From: Trichobilharzia szidati
Lineage: Eukaryota; Platyhelminthes; Trematoda; Strigeidida; Schistosomatidae
Direction: 5' to 3'
Assembly: GCA_944472155.2 (NCBI GenBank)
Contig: OX235273.1
Location: 107,034,582-107,098,581 of the forward strand
Length of the DNA: 64,000 nucleotides
A program made the translations under genes and the position numbers. The notes beneath the pieces are model-generated. The model ran no database searches. It was given only the letters and a program-made list of their open reading frames with translations, and had not been told where the DNA came from. Shown piece after piece: positions 54,545 through 64,000 of the stretch. The stretch's first letter is position 1; the number at the start of each line of letters is the position of its first letter.

Positions 54545-54845
54545 TTTAATGTTTAAGTGAGAGCAAGTACATTGGAAGGACTGAAAGAAGGGCTTCTATC
54601 CGGTTTTCTGAACATGTTCCAAGAAACCTGTGCCTGAAAGGATGCAAATATTCTCAGAGTGCAATTACCAGACATACTATTGACACCAGACATCTCGTAC
54701 AGATTTCTTAGTCCTTCAAAATATTAAATAGACAAAGGACAGCAAATTTACTACGATTTACCGAAGCGATCGCAATCAAACGATTCAAATGAGACTTATG
54801 TATACAGAAAGAGAGTGTGATTAACCTCTCACTCCCTTGGTAACT
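54545..54845 (+). mobile_element. PLE-1 fragment, GIY-YIG domain
   Basis: SKYIGRTERRASIRFSEHVP then RNLCLKG and SQSAITRHT, LLRFTEAIAIKRFK: YIGRTER with the arginine, and the following helix, are kept. Same sub-lineage as 38925-39190. Confidence 0.75.
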
Positions 54846-54879
54846 GAATTCTGATTTTCATCACAATAATTAGTCATCT

Positions 54880-55110
54880 AATGCAGTGATCTCAACTCAC
54901 TGAGCATATCTCAATCTTAAACTGTGACCTGGAAAGCAGAAGGCTCTGAGTTTGAACCCCAATGGATGCGTAGTGCTGAAGAGTCCCGAGCTAGGACGAA
55001 AAAACCGCCCAGTACTAACAGGTTTTCCACAGGTTCTCTAATTGATTTCAACTCTTGACCGAACCTGTAACCAATCAAATGCCTTCAAAGTAAAACTTGA
55101 TAGCTACTAC
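54880..55110 (+). repeat. Repeat A copy with intact CTGAAGA core but altered stem III
   Basis: Head with GAGTTTGAACCCC; stem I GTAGTG (54970-54975) against CAGTAC (55010-55015) with one mismatch; core CTGAAGA (54976-54982); stem II GTCC (54983-54986) with GGAC (54994-54997); GAA (54998-55000). The palindrome has become AAAACCGC, removing the pairing U before the cleavage site. Confidence 0.8.
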
Positions 55111-55114
55111 AGGC

Positions 55115-55255
55115 ACGCACAGAAAAATACAAATTCAGTGAAGCTATGATAATTGCAAACATCCTGAATAAAGAATAATTACATGCAGGATAGTACTGGG
55201 AATTTAATGATTCCTTAAACCAACAAGGTGTGAATGCGTTTTTTCAAATGAGAAT
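55115..55255. other. No feature
   Basis: Short AT-rich spacer. Confidence 0.4.
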
Positions 55256-55257
55256 AA

Positions 55258-55430
55258 TTTTTAGCCATACCACCAAAGGTGCCGAATCATTGTTTCTTAG
55301 CGTCTCTGGGACCCCAGTTTGGTAGTCTACACTTCGCAACGTGTCTCAGACCAACAAACAGTCAAACATTTAATGCGTTGATAACATGTTTTGGTCTGAT
55401 CACTCCTAAGGTTCTTCGAAACCAGTCCTA
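55258..55430 (-). mobile_element. RTE-2 C-terminal remnant
   Basis: The minus strand resembles 6105-6250: DQTKTCYQRIKCLTVC-like, then CGVCRLPNWGPRDAKKQ. This is the same ...[14 protein letters not shown]... end region, decayed. Confidence 0.65.
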
Positions 55431-55434
55431 TGCC

Positions 55435-55855
55435 AGGTAAAATTACTTAAGGCTTCATAACCTCATCAAATGAATTTCCTTTTTAATCCAACATTTCACA
55501 ACTGACTCCACTGCAACTGACGATACCGTTCAATTAGACTTGAGAGGTGGTAAGAAGGTCATTATATTTTTGTGAAATTGTTCATCTGACCGACTATTTC
55601 CTGAACACTAATCAGAGATCTTTCGCATTTTATTCATTTATTGTGAAGATCAGTAACAGGTTGTGCAAAACACACCGATTTTCCACTATCTCTTTACTTA
55701 CATCTTACTGAGATATTTAGTTTCCCACTCATAGGCAATTATATTTATGTACATATTAACTGTGGTATAGATTTATCACATTTAGGAATTATTTAAACAT
55801 TCACATAGAGAGAGAGGAAGAGAACAGGCGAAAATGGAGGAGAGAAAGAAGGTCA
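55435..55855. other. No gene recognised
   Basis: Nothing identified. Confidence 0.35.
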
Positions 55856-55859
55856 CACC

Positions 55860-56100
55860 TCCAGTTTTATGAACATATACTGGAAAGCCTTCGTTCAAAG
55901 GGAACAAACGCCTATAATAGTGCCATTACCAGGCAGCCCCCTGATACGGATCATGAGGTATAAATCGTAAAATCCTTTGAAATTACCAGTCGACGATAAA
56001 GCACGGTTTTCCGCAAGTTCGCCGAGGCAATCTCTATCAAAAACCCGAAACCCGGTTTATTTGTGTTCAGAAAGAAGTAATGATCAGTCTTCGCTTGCCC
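55860..56100 (+). mobile_element. PLE-1 fragment, GIY-YIG C-terminal half
   Basis: FYEHILESLRSKGTNAYNSA then ITRQPPDTDHEV and FRKFAEAISIKNPKPGLFVF: EH...L..KG, ..SAI..H..DT.H.V and AEAI.I positions conserved. The N-terminal YIG part is absent. Confidence 0.75.
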
Positions 56101-56309
56101 ACCTGGTAACTGGATGTCTTTATTCTCTCTTTCACTTGGTTACGTAATCTTTGGCTTTAACCTCAAGCCTCTTTTGATATAGTGTAATTGTGCTTATCTC
56201 TTGTTTCTGTTATTTGAGTCGAACTTAGTACACTGTTACCTAATTTATTAGTCAGTCATCATCTTATGCATCTTTCATCTTTATTTCGTAACTCCCTTAC
56301 CACTGTATG

Positions 56310-56690
56310 AATTCATTTACTTTGTTTAAACTTCCATGTGTATTTACCAGTTTAACTGCCCGTGCAGAGCTAGTTACATAGGGCGTACGATCAGGCAAGT
56401 TCATCGTCGAATTTCTGAATACTTCCCATCTTGGTTTCTCAAAGGTTCGAATGAAGCTATACGCAGCTCAATACTAGTTCATCTCGTCGATACTGGACAT
56501 CAAGTCGACTTTGAATACGTTTTTGAAATTATTTATCGTATATCACCTAACCTGTAGCATGGTCTACGAGTACGACTTTTACATGCAGCAGAGGCAGTAT
56601 GGATTCACCTGAACAAGCCGAATATGTGTATGCACTCAAAATAAATTTGTACAGCCCTTTCCTTTGCCATGGCCAACTAAATAATATGTA
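56310..56690 (+). mobile_element. PLE-1 fragment, almost complete GIY-YIG domain
   Basis: The frame 56336-56557 reads YQFNCPCRASYIGRTIRQVH then RRISEYFPSWFLKGSNEAIR, SSILVHLVDTGHQVDFEYVF and EIIYRISPNL, ending with HAAEAVWIHLNKPNMCMH in another frame. The Y, G, R and E/H positions of the nuclease are present. It follows the previous fragment in the same orientation. Confidence 0.85.
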
Positions 56691-56694
56691 TTGT

Positions 56695-58640
56695 TTTTAA
56701 AAACAGTTTTTCCCTTCCCCTTGTAACTATCTTTTGACCTTGTTAATTTTAACAATTTTTACAATTCTAGCTAATTCTATTAACTTGTTTGTATTTTTCA
56801 TAGTTCTTCTTAGTCATCATTATTTTACAAATCTCATGATTATGCAATGAGTTCTTGCTTACTCCTAAGAATCAACTTATCTTGAATTCCGTAGGTAATT
56901 TTCACCCCTCTTTTAAAACTTGGATATTTTGTTCGTAGCATTTGTTAGGTAATTGTTTCGATAACCTTTAACCTCTTAATTTCACTTCCCCTATGCCTAA
57001 AACTGATTAACTAAAATTACCACTTGATTGATAAAACATTTTGATGTAAAAAACTATATATTAGTGTAAAGGCAATGATGAGGAATTAACTGAAAAGGAA
57101 TATATTTCTTCACTCAATCTGTTATTTTTTTCTAAACTTGAACTGCCTGGGTAAAAACTACATAAGCGTAATTTTCTCATCACTGTTCACTAAGTCCGGA
57201 ACTTCCTATCAACTGAAATCATGTACAGTATACAAGTATGTTAAAACTTTTCTGTACATAAACTTAATAATAATTTATTTAGGCTGTAAGCAACAGTTGA
57301 TGAGAAGCCAACGGAATAGACAATGATGGTACTATCTTCTTACTCTGCACAAACTTTTCTTCTTACTCTTCTATATTCAAAGAGTCTTATGTGTCCAATT
57401 TCAACAGTGTGTTGATTTTATGGCCAGTTAACAGAATTATTGTCTTCTTTTCCTCCTGAGTATGCTATAAATCTTAATTTTTGCTGCAAACTGTGGTGTC
57501 TACAACCGTGAAAGGTAACAACTAATTTAAGCAATCAGCCATATATATATATATATGTTCCTCTTCTTTGGTGACTAGGCTCCCCTGAACATCTTTTACT
57601 GGTTTCGTTATCTGGGTTGCTATCTTCCTGGATAGAGACCTGCTTATCTGATATAATGTCCTGAGGTCTCTTTTACTTGTGGCCTGTTATTCATCATACA
57701 ATGTACAAATATATATAGCCTTCTGTTTCTACTGCAGTATTGAACTATGGGAATACGTGACAATAATATTCCATTGGAACACAATGTCTGTATCACACCA
57801 CTACAACTGTACAGATTTGAAGTCAGGCTACCAAAAGAATATTCTTTGCTGACCTACAGTCCTTCTAAATGTATACCCTTCATGTTACCAAGACTAATAA
57901 ATCGACATTACTTGTTTTTTATGTGAATAACGCTTCGACATTTAAATCAACAAGTGTTGGGTTTGAGTTGTTACAGGATCATTGCTTCAAAATTCCCTCC
58001 TGAACGGTTTATTTGCAATACTGATGCTCATTTGGATGTATCAGATTAAATTTGCAGTTTTTGTCCTATGTCATTGTTCTGACGTTTGCATTTCCCCTTT
58101 TGACTTGATTCTTTTTTGCTGTCCTTTTTTCTGTTTAATCCCTAATTTAGATGATTCTGTTTGCGGTTGTCAGATAGAATTGACAATGTGTTATTCTATT
58201 ACTGGGATTTTCTTTTGAATAAAGTCAATATTGGTCGTGGGGACTGTTTTCGAGGATAATTGGTGTGCGGTTCTTGTTAACAGATTTTTAATCCCACCTT
58301 GTTTGGAATATTGAATTTTAGTTAACTTATCTTATTGTGCAGTGCTTATTTAGTAGGCGAGAACTCTGTGATCTGTACAGCTACCCAGCGGCATTGTTGA
58401 GGTATTTTGAGTAACGCATATTTCATCGCAACTGTCTGTTTGCTGCCGTAGGGGCACTTCAGGACTGAGATAAACTCACAGAAGGTGTAGGTAGCGCAAC
58501 AGTAAAACACGAAGATTGGTTAGCAGCATTCAGACCAAAACACATCGGTTTTGATCGCCACACCAGCCTAAGAGGGAAACTCACCACTGACTTGTGATGC
58601 AGATGTATACAACCGAAGTGTCATAAAAAAAAGAAATGCG
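56695..58640. other. No gene recognised
   Basis: Nearly 2 kb, AT-rich, with an (AT)n run at 57541-57556. 57985-58010 contains the reverse complement of GTTCAGGAGGGA, a motif also at 13095 and 14168. The 78-codon frame at 57982-58218 is hydrophobic without a known match. Confidence 0.3.
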
Positions 58641-58649
58641 AGTCTTAGA

Positions 58650-59348
58650 TTCAAGTGCTTGTTGCCGCCAAACAAGGAGATCTAAGAAATCTCATCAGCG
58701 CCCTGATATTTCGTGCTACAAAAATCTGCACAACCAGCAGTCTTGACAACAAAATAAGGGAAACAGAAGAATTTGTTAAAGTCTGTATGATGAAGACAGA
58801 TAGAGAGAAATGCTTGCCAACTGTGCAGAAGAAAAGTATATATATGAGTCTACCGTCCAAAGAAGACACAGCCACTGAACTACTGGCATTCCGAAAAATA
58901 ATGGCTAAAAGTCCTTCGCGCAACACTATGGTTAAAGTTCACCACGCGTTCTATAATACCAATGCAGGTGAAGAATAAGCTACCGAGTCTGGCCACCTCA
59001 GTGTGCATTTATAAATCTAACTGTTCCTGTGGAAGCATTTACATCGGTAGAACGACTCGGAAACCCCACCGTCGCCTGCCTGAGCATTGTCCGATGTGGT
59101 TAGATAAATGAGTTGTAAAGTCAATCAGGAGTTCCATACTGGCACACCTAGTGGAAACAGGGCACAAGATTGACAAAAAATCAGCTTTTACAGCTCTATA
59201 CAGGGTGTCATTTCAACTCCCTAAGTTTGTACACCTTCGTATTCTGAGCATAGCTGCAGCATCCCAATCTTTGTATTCACAAAACGTTTCTTCAATCCCT
59301 TTCCCTCCCATGGCCTTCAACCTCGAATTAAAATGGCTGTTTCGGTGA
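58650..59348 (+). mobile_element. PLE-1 fragment: RT thumb, linker and GIY-YIG
   Basis: The frame 58655-58978: LRNLISALIFRATKICTTSS, LDNKIRETEEFVKVCM, KKSIYMSLPSKEDTATELL, KVHHAFYNTNAGEE. Then SVCIYKSNCSCGSIYIGRTT (58995-59060), a stop, SIRSSILAHLVETGHKIDKK and FVHLRILSIAAAS. This is the longest nearly collinear PLE segment in the window, yet still lacks the polymerase palm. Confidence 0.85.
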
Positions 59349-59349
59349 T

Positions 59350-60280
59350 TATTAGGATTACAAACAACTTGATTATATCTGATTCTACTGATCCCCATGG
59401 TTTCCAATGTCTATGGCTGATATTTAATCGTGTAATTGTAGTAGGCTTGATGAAAATTTCCTTGAAAAAAAGTATTTGCTCGCTTTAATCATGTTCTGGA
59501 AAATTGAACGATCAAAGAATCTTTCTGCTCCATTCACCGAATAACAAAAACACACACACATCTCGACCACAACAGACGTTTCTAATGAATACCTTTCAAA
59601 ACTTTATTAAAATTAATAAATTACACAGTTTTTCAGCAAAACTTCCAACTTGTTTAACTGTTTTAAATTAGTTGACTAAACATAATATAATTTAATTAGA
59701 GAAGTGACCTTTCTTTGTCGATACCATGGAAGTTTGTTACACTACAGAATCGCTTTTGTTTGCTCCCTATTTTTCAATTGCTTTTCATTTATAAATACAT
59801 TCAATTAACACCTAATTAATTTATTAATTATTTATTTGTTTATTTATTTATTTATTTTTCTTCTGGAAGATACAAAAATGTCAGAAGTAATAGTAAACAA
59901 AAAATTAAACACAGACAAACAAAGAGTTCATCACTTATCATTCCCTATAAAAAGAATTTTAATAAAAACAACTATGAATCACTCTCTTCTAATAGATTAT
60001 GCAGTGAACTTGATAAAACAGAGAGTGTAAAACAAAAAAAGCAGTTTCACACTTGATGGCATGTCTATATATACTACTGAGTGGTGGAAATAAGTAGTTA
60101 AAGAATGATCTTATATGTGTCAAACAGTGGCTGACTTATTAGGCAGCCAACTAGTCAGTCTGACTGAAGTGATCTCTACACCAAAGGAGATCTCGCTCCT
60201 TTGGAGTCAGCGTTGTACCCAACTAACAGAGCTGAATCTCGGATAGCTACTTTAGAGAATTGCTAATACATGGAATAAAT
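59350..60280. other. AT-rich, no firm gene
   Basis: A TTTA repeat lies at 59826-59857. A 50-residue Met-initiated frame (59878-60030) is open after it, but its A-rich codons give little reason to trust it. Confidence 0.35.
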
Positions 60281-60284
60281 TATT

Positions 60285-60617
60285 ATTCCAAATGGAACAC
60301 AGGGCTTCAACAACACATCACTTTGTTCTATTTTCTGCCCTCCTCTTCAACAGGGTCCACGATTGACCATAATCTCTCATCTCCTCTTCCATCTCGCACG
60401 ATTTTTACATGTCATCCTCATACTGACGACCCACTCGTCGCTTCCCATTAGAATTCCATTCGAGCGATGATCTGCACTGCATGGGACGTCATTCGACGGC
60501 CTCGTCAACGTATGCCACATCAATCCATCTCTGCTTTTTCCAACTTGTTTGTTGGGTGATTCACTCTTCGTTGGTTTGTTCTCAGCCAGAGTTTCTTGTT
60601 ACTAACCACTTCTGCCC
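60285..60617 (-). mobile_element. RTE-1 older copy, part 1 (split by a later insertion)
   Basis: 3' tail (GAAGCCCTGTGTTCCATTTG on the minus strand), then decayed C-terminal coding sequence up to the IRLAENKPTK-like region. Continues at 61640 after the interrupting plus-strand copy. Confidence 0.8.
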
Positions 60618-61639
60618 TAGTGATCCACAAGGGAGAACTCAGTGAGGCGTTTGGAGTAAACACAGGAGTCATACAAGGGTGCTTATTATCACCAATGATA
60701 TTCCTAATTGTGGTCGACTGGATTATGCGTCAGACAGTGGGAAACGAGAAGATAGAGATATCCTGGACCGACGTGAAGAACCTAGAAGACCTGGATTTCG
60801 CGGATAATTTATGTTTGATGTCACACAAAATTGAAGACTTACAAGCGAAAACCAACAAACTGGTCGAAGAAGCAGCCAGAGAAGACAGGACTCCAGGTGA
60901 ACATAGACAAGACGGAGGTTATGAAAATAACCAACCAACAACAACAACAACAGCAACATCCAGCGCCAATCACCATCAACGGGAGGGATTTGAAACAGGT
61001 TACTTCATTCACTTATCTAGGGAGCATTGTCTCAACCACAGGAGGAACGGACGAGGATGTCAAATTGAGAATCGGGAAGGCGAGAAATACATTTATCAAC
61101 TTAAAACCAATCTGGAAATCTTCGTCCCTCAGCATCAACAACAAAATTCGGATTTTCAATATAAACGTCAAGTCAGTCAGTTCTTCTATACGGATCAGAA
61201 AGTTGGCGGGTCACAAAGAATGAATATTTCCAACAGGTTGCAGACCTTTATCAACAACTGCCTTCGTCGCTCTATACTGAAGATCAGATGGCCGGAAAGA
61301 ATCACCAACAAGAAACTATGGGAACAAACAAAACAAGAAGCAGTCGCCTAACAAATATGCAGGAGAAAGTGGAGATGGATTGGACACTCGCTGAGGAGGC
61401 CGTTGGGTGGCATCGCGCGTGAGGCCAGTGCTCGAGTGGAACCCGAAAGGGAAGCGGCGAGTGGTTCGTCGGTGCAAGGGTGACATGGAGGAGATCGTGT
61501 GAAGAGGAGCTGAAACAGTATGGACTAACATGTATGCAGGTGAAAAGTGCAGCAGTAGACTGAAGCAAGTGGAGACGTGCAGTTGAAGCCTTATGTTCCA
61601 CTAGGAATCCAAGGGAACAATAATAATAATGATAATAAT
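60618..61639 (+). mobile_element. RTE-1 5'-truncated copy nested in an older RTE-1
   Basis: The coding frame from 60620 runs HKGELSEAFGVNTG, QGCLLSPMIFLIVVDWIMRQ, EISWTDVKNLEDLDFADNLC (second motif C aspartate replaced by N) and LMSHKIEDLQAKTNKL. A frameshift moves it to TGLQVNIDKTEVMKITNQ and GRDLKQVTSFTYLGSIVS. The 3' end is GTTGAAGCCTTATGTTCCAC plus AAT repeats. Its left flank CCACTTCTGCCC (60606-60617) and right flank CCCTTCTGTCC (61640-61650) form an imperfect target duplication. Confidence 0.85.
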
Positions 61640-61945
61640 CCCTTCTGTCCAGCTAGCCGTTTGATCTTTGGTATGCAGCCAGCGAAAGCGGCAGCTGATG
61701 ATAAAAGTCTGCAGTGGCCTGTTGGAAATGCTTTTCGTGACATGTAATGCAAGCTACTAACGAGTATATAAAACGTGACTGGCTGACTTTACATTTGCTC
61801 TGAACAGAATCCGAATCTTGTTGTCTATGCTGCCTGAGTGACAACAGAAGATTCGCAAACTGGTTTCAGGTTGACGAAGGCATTTCTTGCCTTTCCAGTT
61901 CTGGCTGACTTTGAGATCTTCATCCCTTCCGCCTGTGGCTGGTGA
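61640..61945 (-). mobile_element. RTE-1 older copy, part 2
   Basis: Resumes the minus-strand copy: SFRWLHTKDQTASW-like, FAFVNLKPVCESSVVTQA then DNKIRILFRANVKSA, and DLKVSQNWKGKKCLRQPETS. It is more decayed than the nested copy. Confidence 0.75.
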
Positions 61946-62088
61946 ATTACACAGTTCAAGTTGAAGTTTCACCATAGTTTTCTTTAAAACTAAAATTATT
62001 CACATCAAAATATATCAATTACTTGATGCTTCGAATTACAATTACCAAAGGAATTACTAATTATGATGGTATATTACTATTACTACTA
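61946..62088. other. No feature
   Basis: Short AT-rich spacer between RTE copies. Confidence 0.4.
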
Positions 62089-62089
62089 A

Positions 62090-62858
62090 TATTATTCCCT
62101 TGCGTCCCAGTTTGAAAGTAAGAATTCAGCAAAACATAACTATTTCACTCTGTTCTCTTTAGTCTTTGGTAAATGAATCCATGATTTCCTGGAAGCTTTC
62201 CTCTCTTCCTAACACAACTTCCTCTATATTATCCTGGTCTCTTCCCATTTGAGCTTTGCTCAAATACCTTATTTGTGATATCACTCAGTCGTCTCCTCAA
62301 AGTATTTCTAATCCATCTTCACCTCCCTCCACATATCTGTTGGTCGATAGGCTCTTGATTGGTTTGCTGCTAGATTTGCTTGTTCGTGGTAGTCTATGGC
62401 TAGTTATCCGACCTCCAGTATCGACTGAACACCAATATTGATGAAATCTACAGCCTGTTACAAATGCTTTACGTGACGCGCCAGGTCTCTGAATTATATA
62501 CAACTGACTTGACATAAGTGTTGAAAATCCAGATCTTATTCATTATGCTGACTACAGCATATTCAAATCATTAAGTGCCTGTCTCGCTTTCCTGATTCTG
62601 GTTAAGACATAATCATCTGTGCTGCCTGTCTGTAATTAAAACGATGCTGACCACATAAATGAAAGAGGTTAAATCCCTTAGATTTCTCCTACTGAGATGA
62701 CTGAAGCTTGTAGTTGTTTACGGTCAAATATCTTCTTCACCTATGTATTCACTATGTTCACTTCAAGTCATATATTCGCTGCTTCTACCCCCAACATTTT
62801 GATTGCGTGATATTAAACGTAAATCATCCTGGAAACTCATTTGGTGGAGAGCCATCTA
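62090..62858 (-). mobile_element. RTE-1 old copy, part 1
   Basis: ATTATTCCCTTGCGTCCCAG start (3' end), then decayed coding on the minus strand with segments matching CLTRRASRKAFVTGCRFHQY (a translated VTRN..NRLQTFIN equivalent) and FSTLMSSQL. It reads up to the motif C region at 62800-62840. Confidence 0.7.
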
Positions 62859-62864
62859 TAATGA

Positions 62865-63172
62865 AGGTTGAATTGCAAACTTGAGTGATGGAATTTAGTC
62901 TTCACCAAAGAAAGGACTAGACACGTCACACTAGTTACTAGTGTCCAATCAAAATACCCACTACAGTCCTACAGGAGGTCAATCGCTAGCCCGAATAGCC
63001 CAGTGGTAATGTCTCTGACTGCAGTACTCAGTGTGTGACGTGGTTTTGAATCTCAAAAGGGACATGAGTTCCTTCAATGGTGCAGATGACCCTTGCTAAA
63101 TGGGGACTGCCAACAAGCACGAAACCTAGGTCTAAGGCTTCCAGCTGATTACCTTCAACCATCTAATATAAG
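62865..63172 (+). repeat. Repeat B inserted in an old RTE-1 copy
   Basis: Complete unit: GGACTAGACACGTCACACTAG, AGTCCTACAGGAGGTCAATCG, tRNA-like head GCCCGAATAGCCCAGTGGTAATG, and a hammerhead-like fold with CCCTTG, core CTAAATGGGGA, stem II CTGC/GCAC, GAA, ACCTAGGT, T and AAGGC. The core box is again 11 nt. RTE homology resumes directly after it. Confidence 0.8.
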
Positions 63173-63179
63173 AAATCTA

Positions 63180-63415
63180 TATCTTTCAGTATCTGGTCGT
63201 CAGTCCAACTTCTACAATTCTTATGGCTCCTGGTTGTCTGCCGCATGATTCAGTCCACTGCAATCTGGAATATCATCGGTGATTTCAATCAGTCTTTTCC
63301 CACTCCCGTTTTTACTTTAAAGATATCACTGACTTTTCCGTTGTGGAACACTAAACATGTGGCATTGCCACATAGCTTTTGAATGAGGTTGATAAAAGTT
63401 TGGCCACCTCATAAA
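63180..63415 (-). mobile_element. RTE-1 old copy, part 2
   Basis: Continues the minus-strand RT: CNATCLVFHNGKVSDIFKVK (compare GTCQVIHNGKLSQAFGVNTG) and TVADWIMRQT-like sequence. It ends near the LINLIQKLCGN region, upstream of motif B. Confidence 0.75.
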
Positions 63416-63519
63416 GTTGAAGCAGCTTAATATCAATGGCTGGAAATTACTCACTCTAAGCCTCCGCCGCGATACAGAGCTGTGTTTAATTCAATATCTA
63501 ATAAAAACCACTGATCATT

Positions 63520-64000
63520 TCACTTCTGATGGGTTTCAAACTAGAATGGATTTTCAAGTTTCACCACAGATCGATAACACTTATAGAACCACTGAAAACC
63601 AGAGAGTTATAGACAGCTGTTTCGTCCCACCTGATGACTTGTCGGCAGTACACACCCACCGGGGTTCGGACCCATGACTTTCCGGTTAAAAGGAAAGCTC
63701 ATAGATCATTCAGCCACTGAAACTCTAGTCGGTAGTTAGCCCATGGATTCTAACTTCTGCTAATTCGTGATTTTGGCGGGACTAGCCCCAGCCAGTGTCA
63801 TTGGTGAGTATTTGTTCTCACTCCTGACCGGATGAACTTCACTGGTAATGACTTCTCACTGGGACTCCAGGCAAATTCGTCTGAGAGGCATTCACTAGCA
63901 AGCATCAGATTATTTTTCAAGCGTTATTTTGTAGGTGCTTGATTTGTTTCAATTTTGACAAAGGACTAAAATCTTTTAGGGAACCATTGAAAGCCACTGG
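63520..64000 (-). repeat. Repeat A, full unit plus start of a second at the window edge
   Basis: Minus-strand unit with tail (63540-63600), hammerhead remnant (CCGACAAG core; GGGACGAAACAGCTGTC preserved), tRNA-like head (63660-63730) and full 5' body to TTTTCAAGCG at about 63925. The start of a next unit (TTTTGTAGGTGCTTGATTTG...GGGAACCATTGAAAGCC) follows and is cut by the window end. Confidence 0.75.

Noticed and set aside
59878..60030. Met-initiated 50-residue open frame
   Set aside because: A-rich low-complexity codons downstream of a TTTA repeat; no homology recognised.
1..64000. CRISPR array, operon, phage or bacterial mobile element
   Set aside because: No regularly spaced repeats, no Shine-Dalgarno-led gene strings; every coding remnant is of eukaryotic retroelement type.

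Overview
This 64 kb window is repeat-saturated, AT-rich animal DNA with almost no recognisable host coding sequence. The repeat content points to a schistosome blood fluke: an RTE-clade non-LTR retrotransposon of the SR2 type, many Penelope-like element (PLE) fragments carrying a GIY-YIG endonuclease, and tRNA-headed short repeats with hammerhead-ribozyme cores like those of schistosome satellite DNA. Genus is an inference from these families; species cannot be fixed from the sequence alone.

Layout. 0-9 kb: PLE fragments, several in inverted pairs (3.1-4.7 kb and 5.1-7.4 kb, the second enclosing an RTE fragment), short tRNA-derived repeats and a putative solo LTR (8.79-9.07 kb). 9-22 kb: decayed RTE pieces, a 1 kb 5'-truncated RTE copy with a 15 bp target duplication (13.1-14.2 kb), a PLE fragment (15.6-16.4 kb), and two tRNA-headed repeats with hammerhead-like cores (16.9-18.0 kb). 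22.8-26.1 kb: the one near full-length RTE element (endonuclease plus reverse transcriptase), disabled by two nonsense codons and a frameshift. 26-48 kb: more truncated RTE, CR1-like and PLE copies mixed with short repeats. 48-52.5 kb: the least repeat-dense stretch; it holds two exon-like open frames (49.67 and 51.45 kb, + strand) that are the only candidates for host coding sequence. 52.8-59.4 kb: PLE fragments, mostly + strand. 60.3-63.4 kb: RTE copies nested in one another. 63.5-64 kb: a ribozyme repeat running off the window end.

How the parts relate. RTE, CR1-like and PLE copies are mostly 3'-biased remnants, as expected from target-primed reverse transcription. One short repeat family ends in the RTE 3' tail and has a body resembling the RTE 5' leader, which suggests it uses RTE machinery. 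Two other tRNA-headed families (called A and B here) contain hammerhead-like folds with palindromic stem III sequences, and both occur as tandem or head-to-head units. The second has an enlarged core box shared between copies and is the best candidate for something undescribed.
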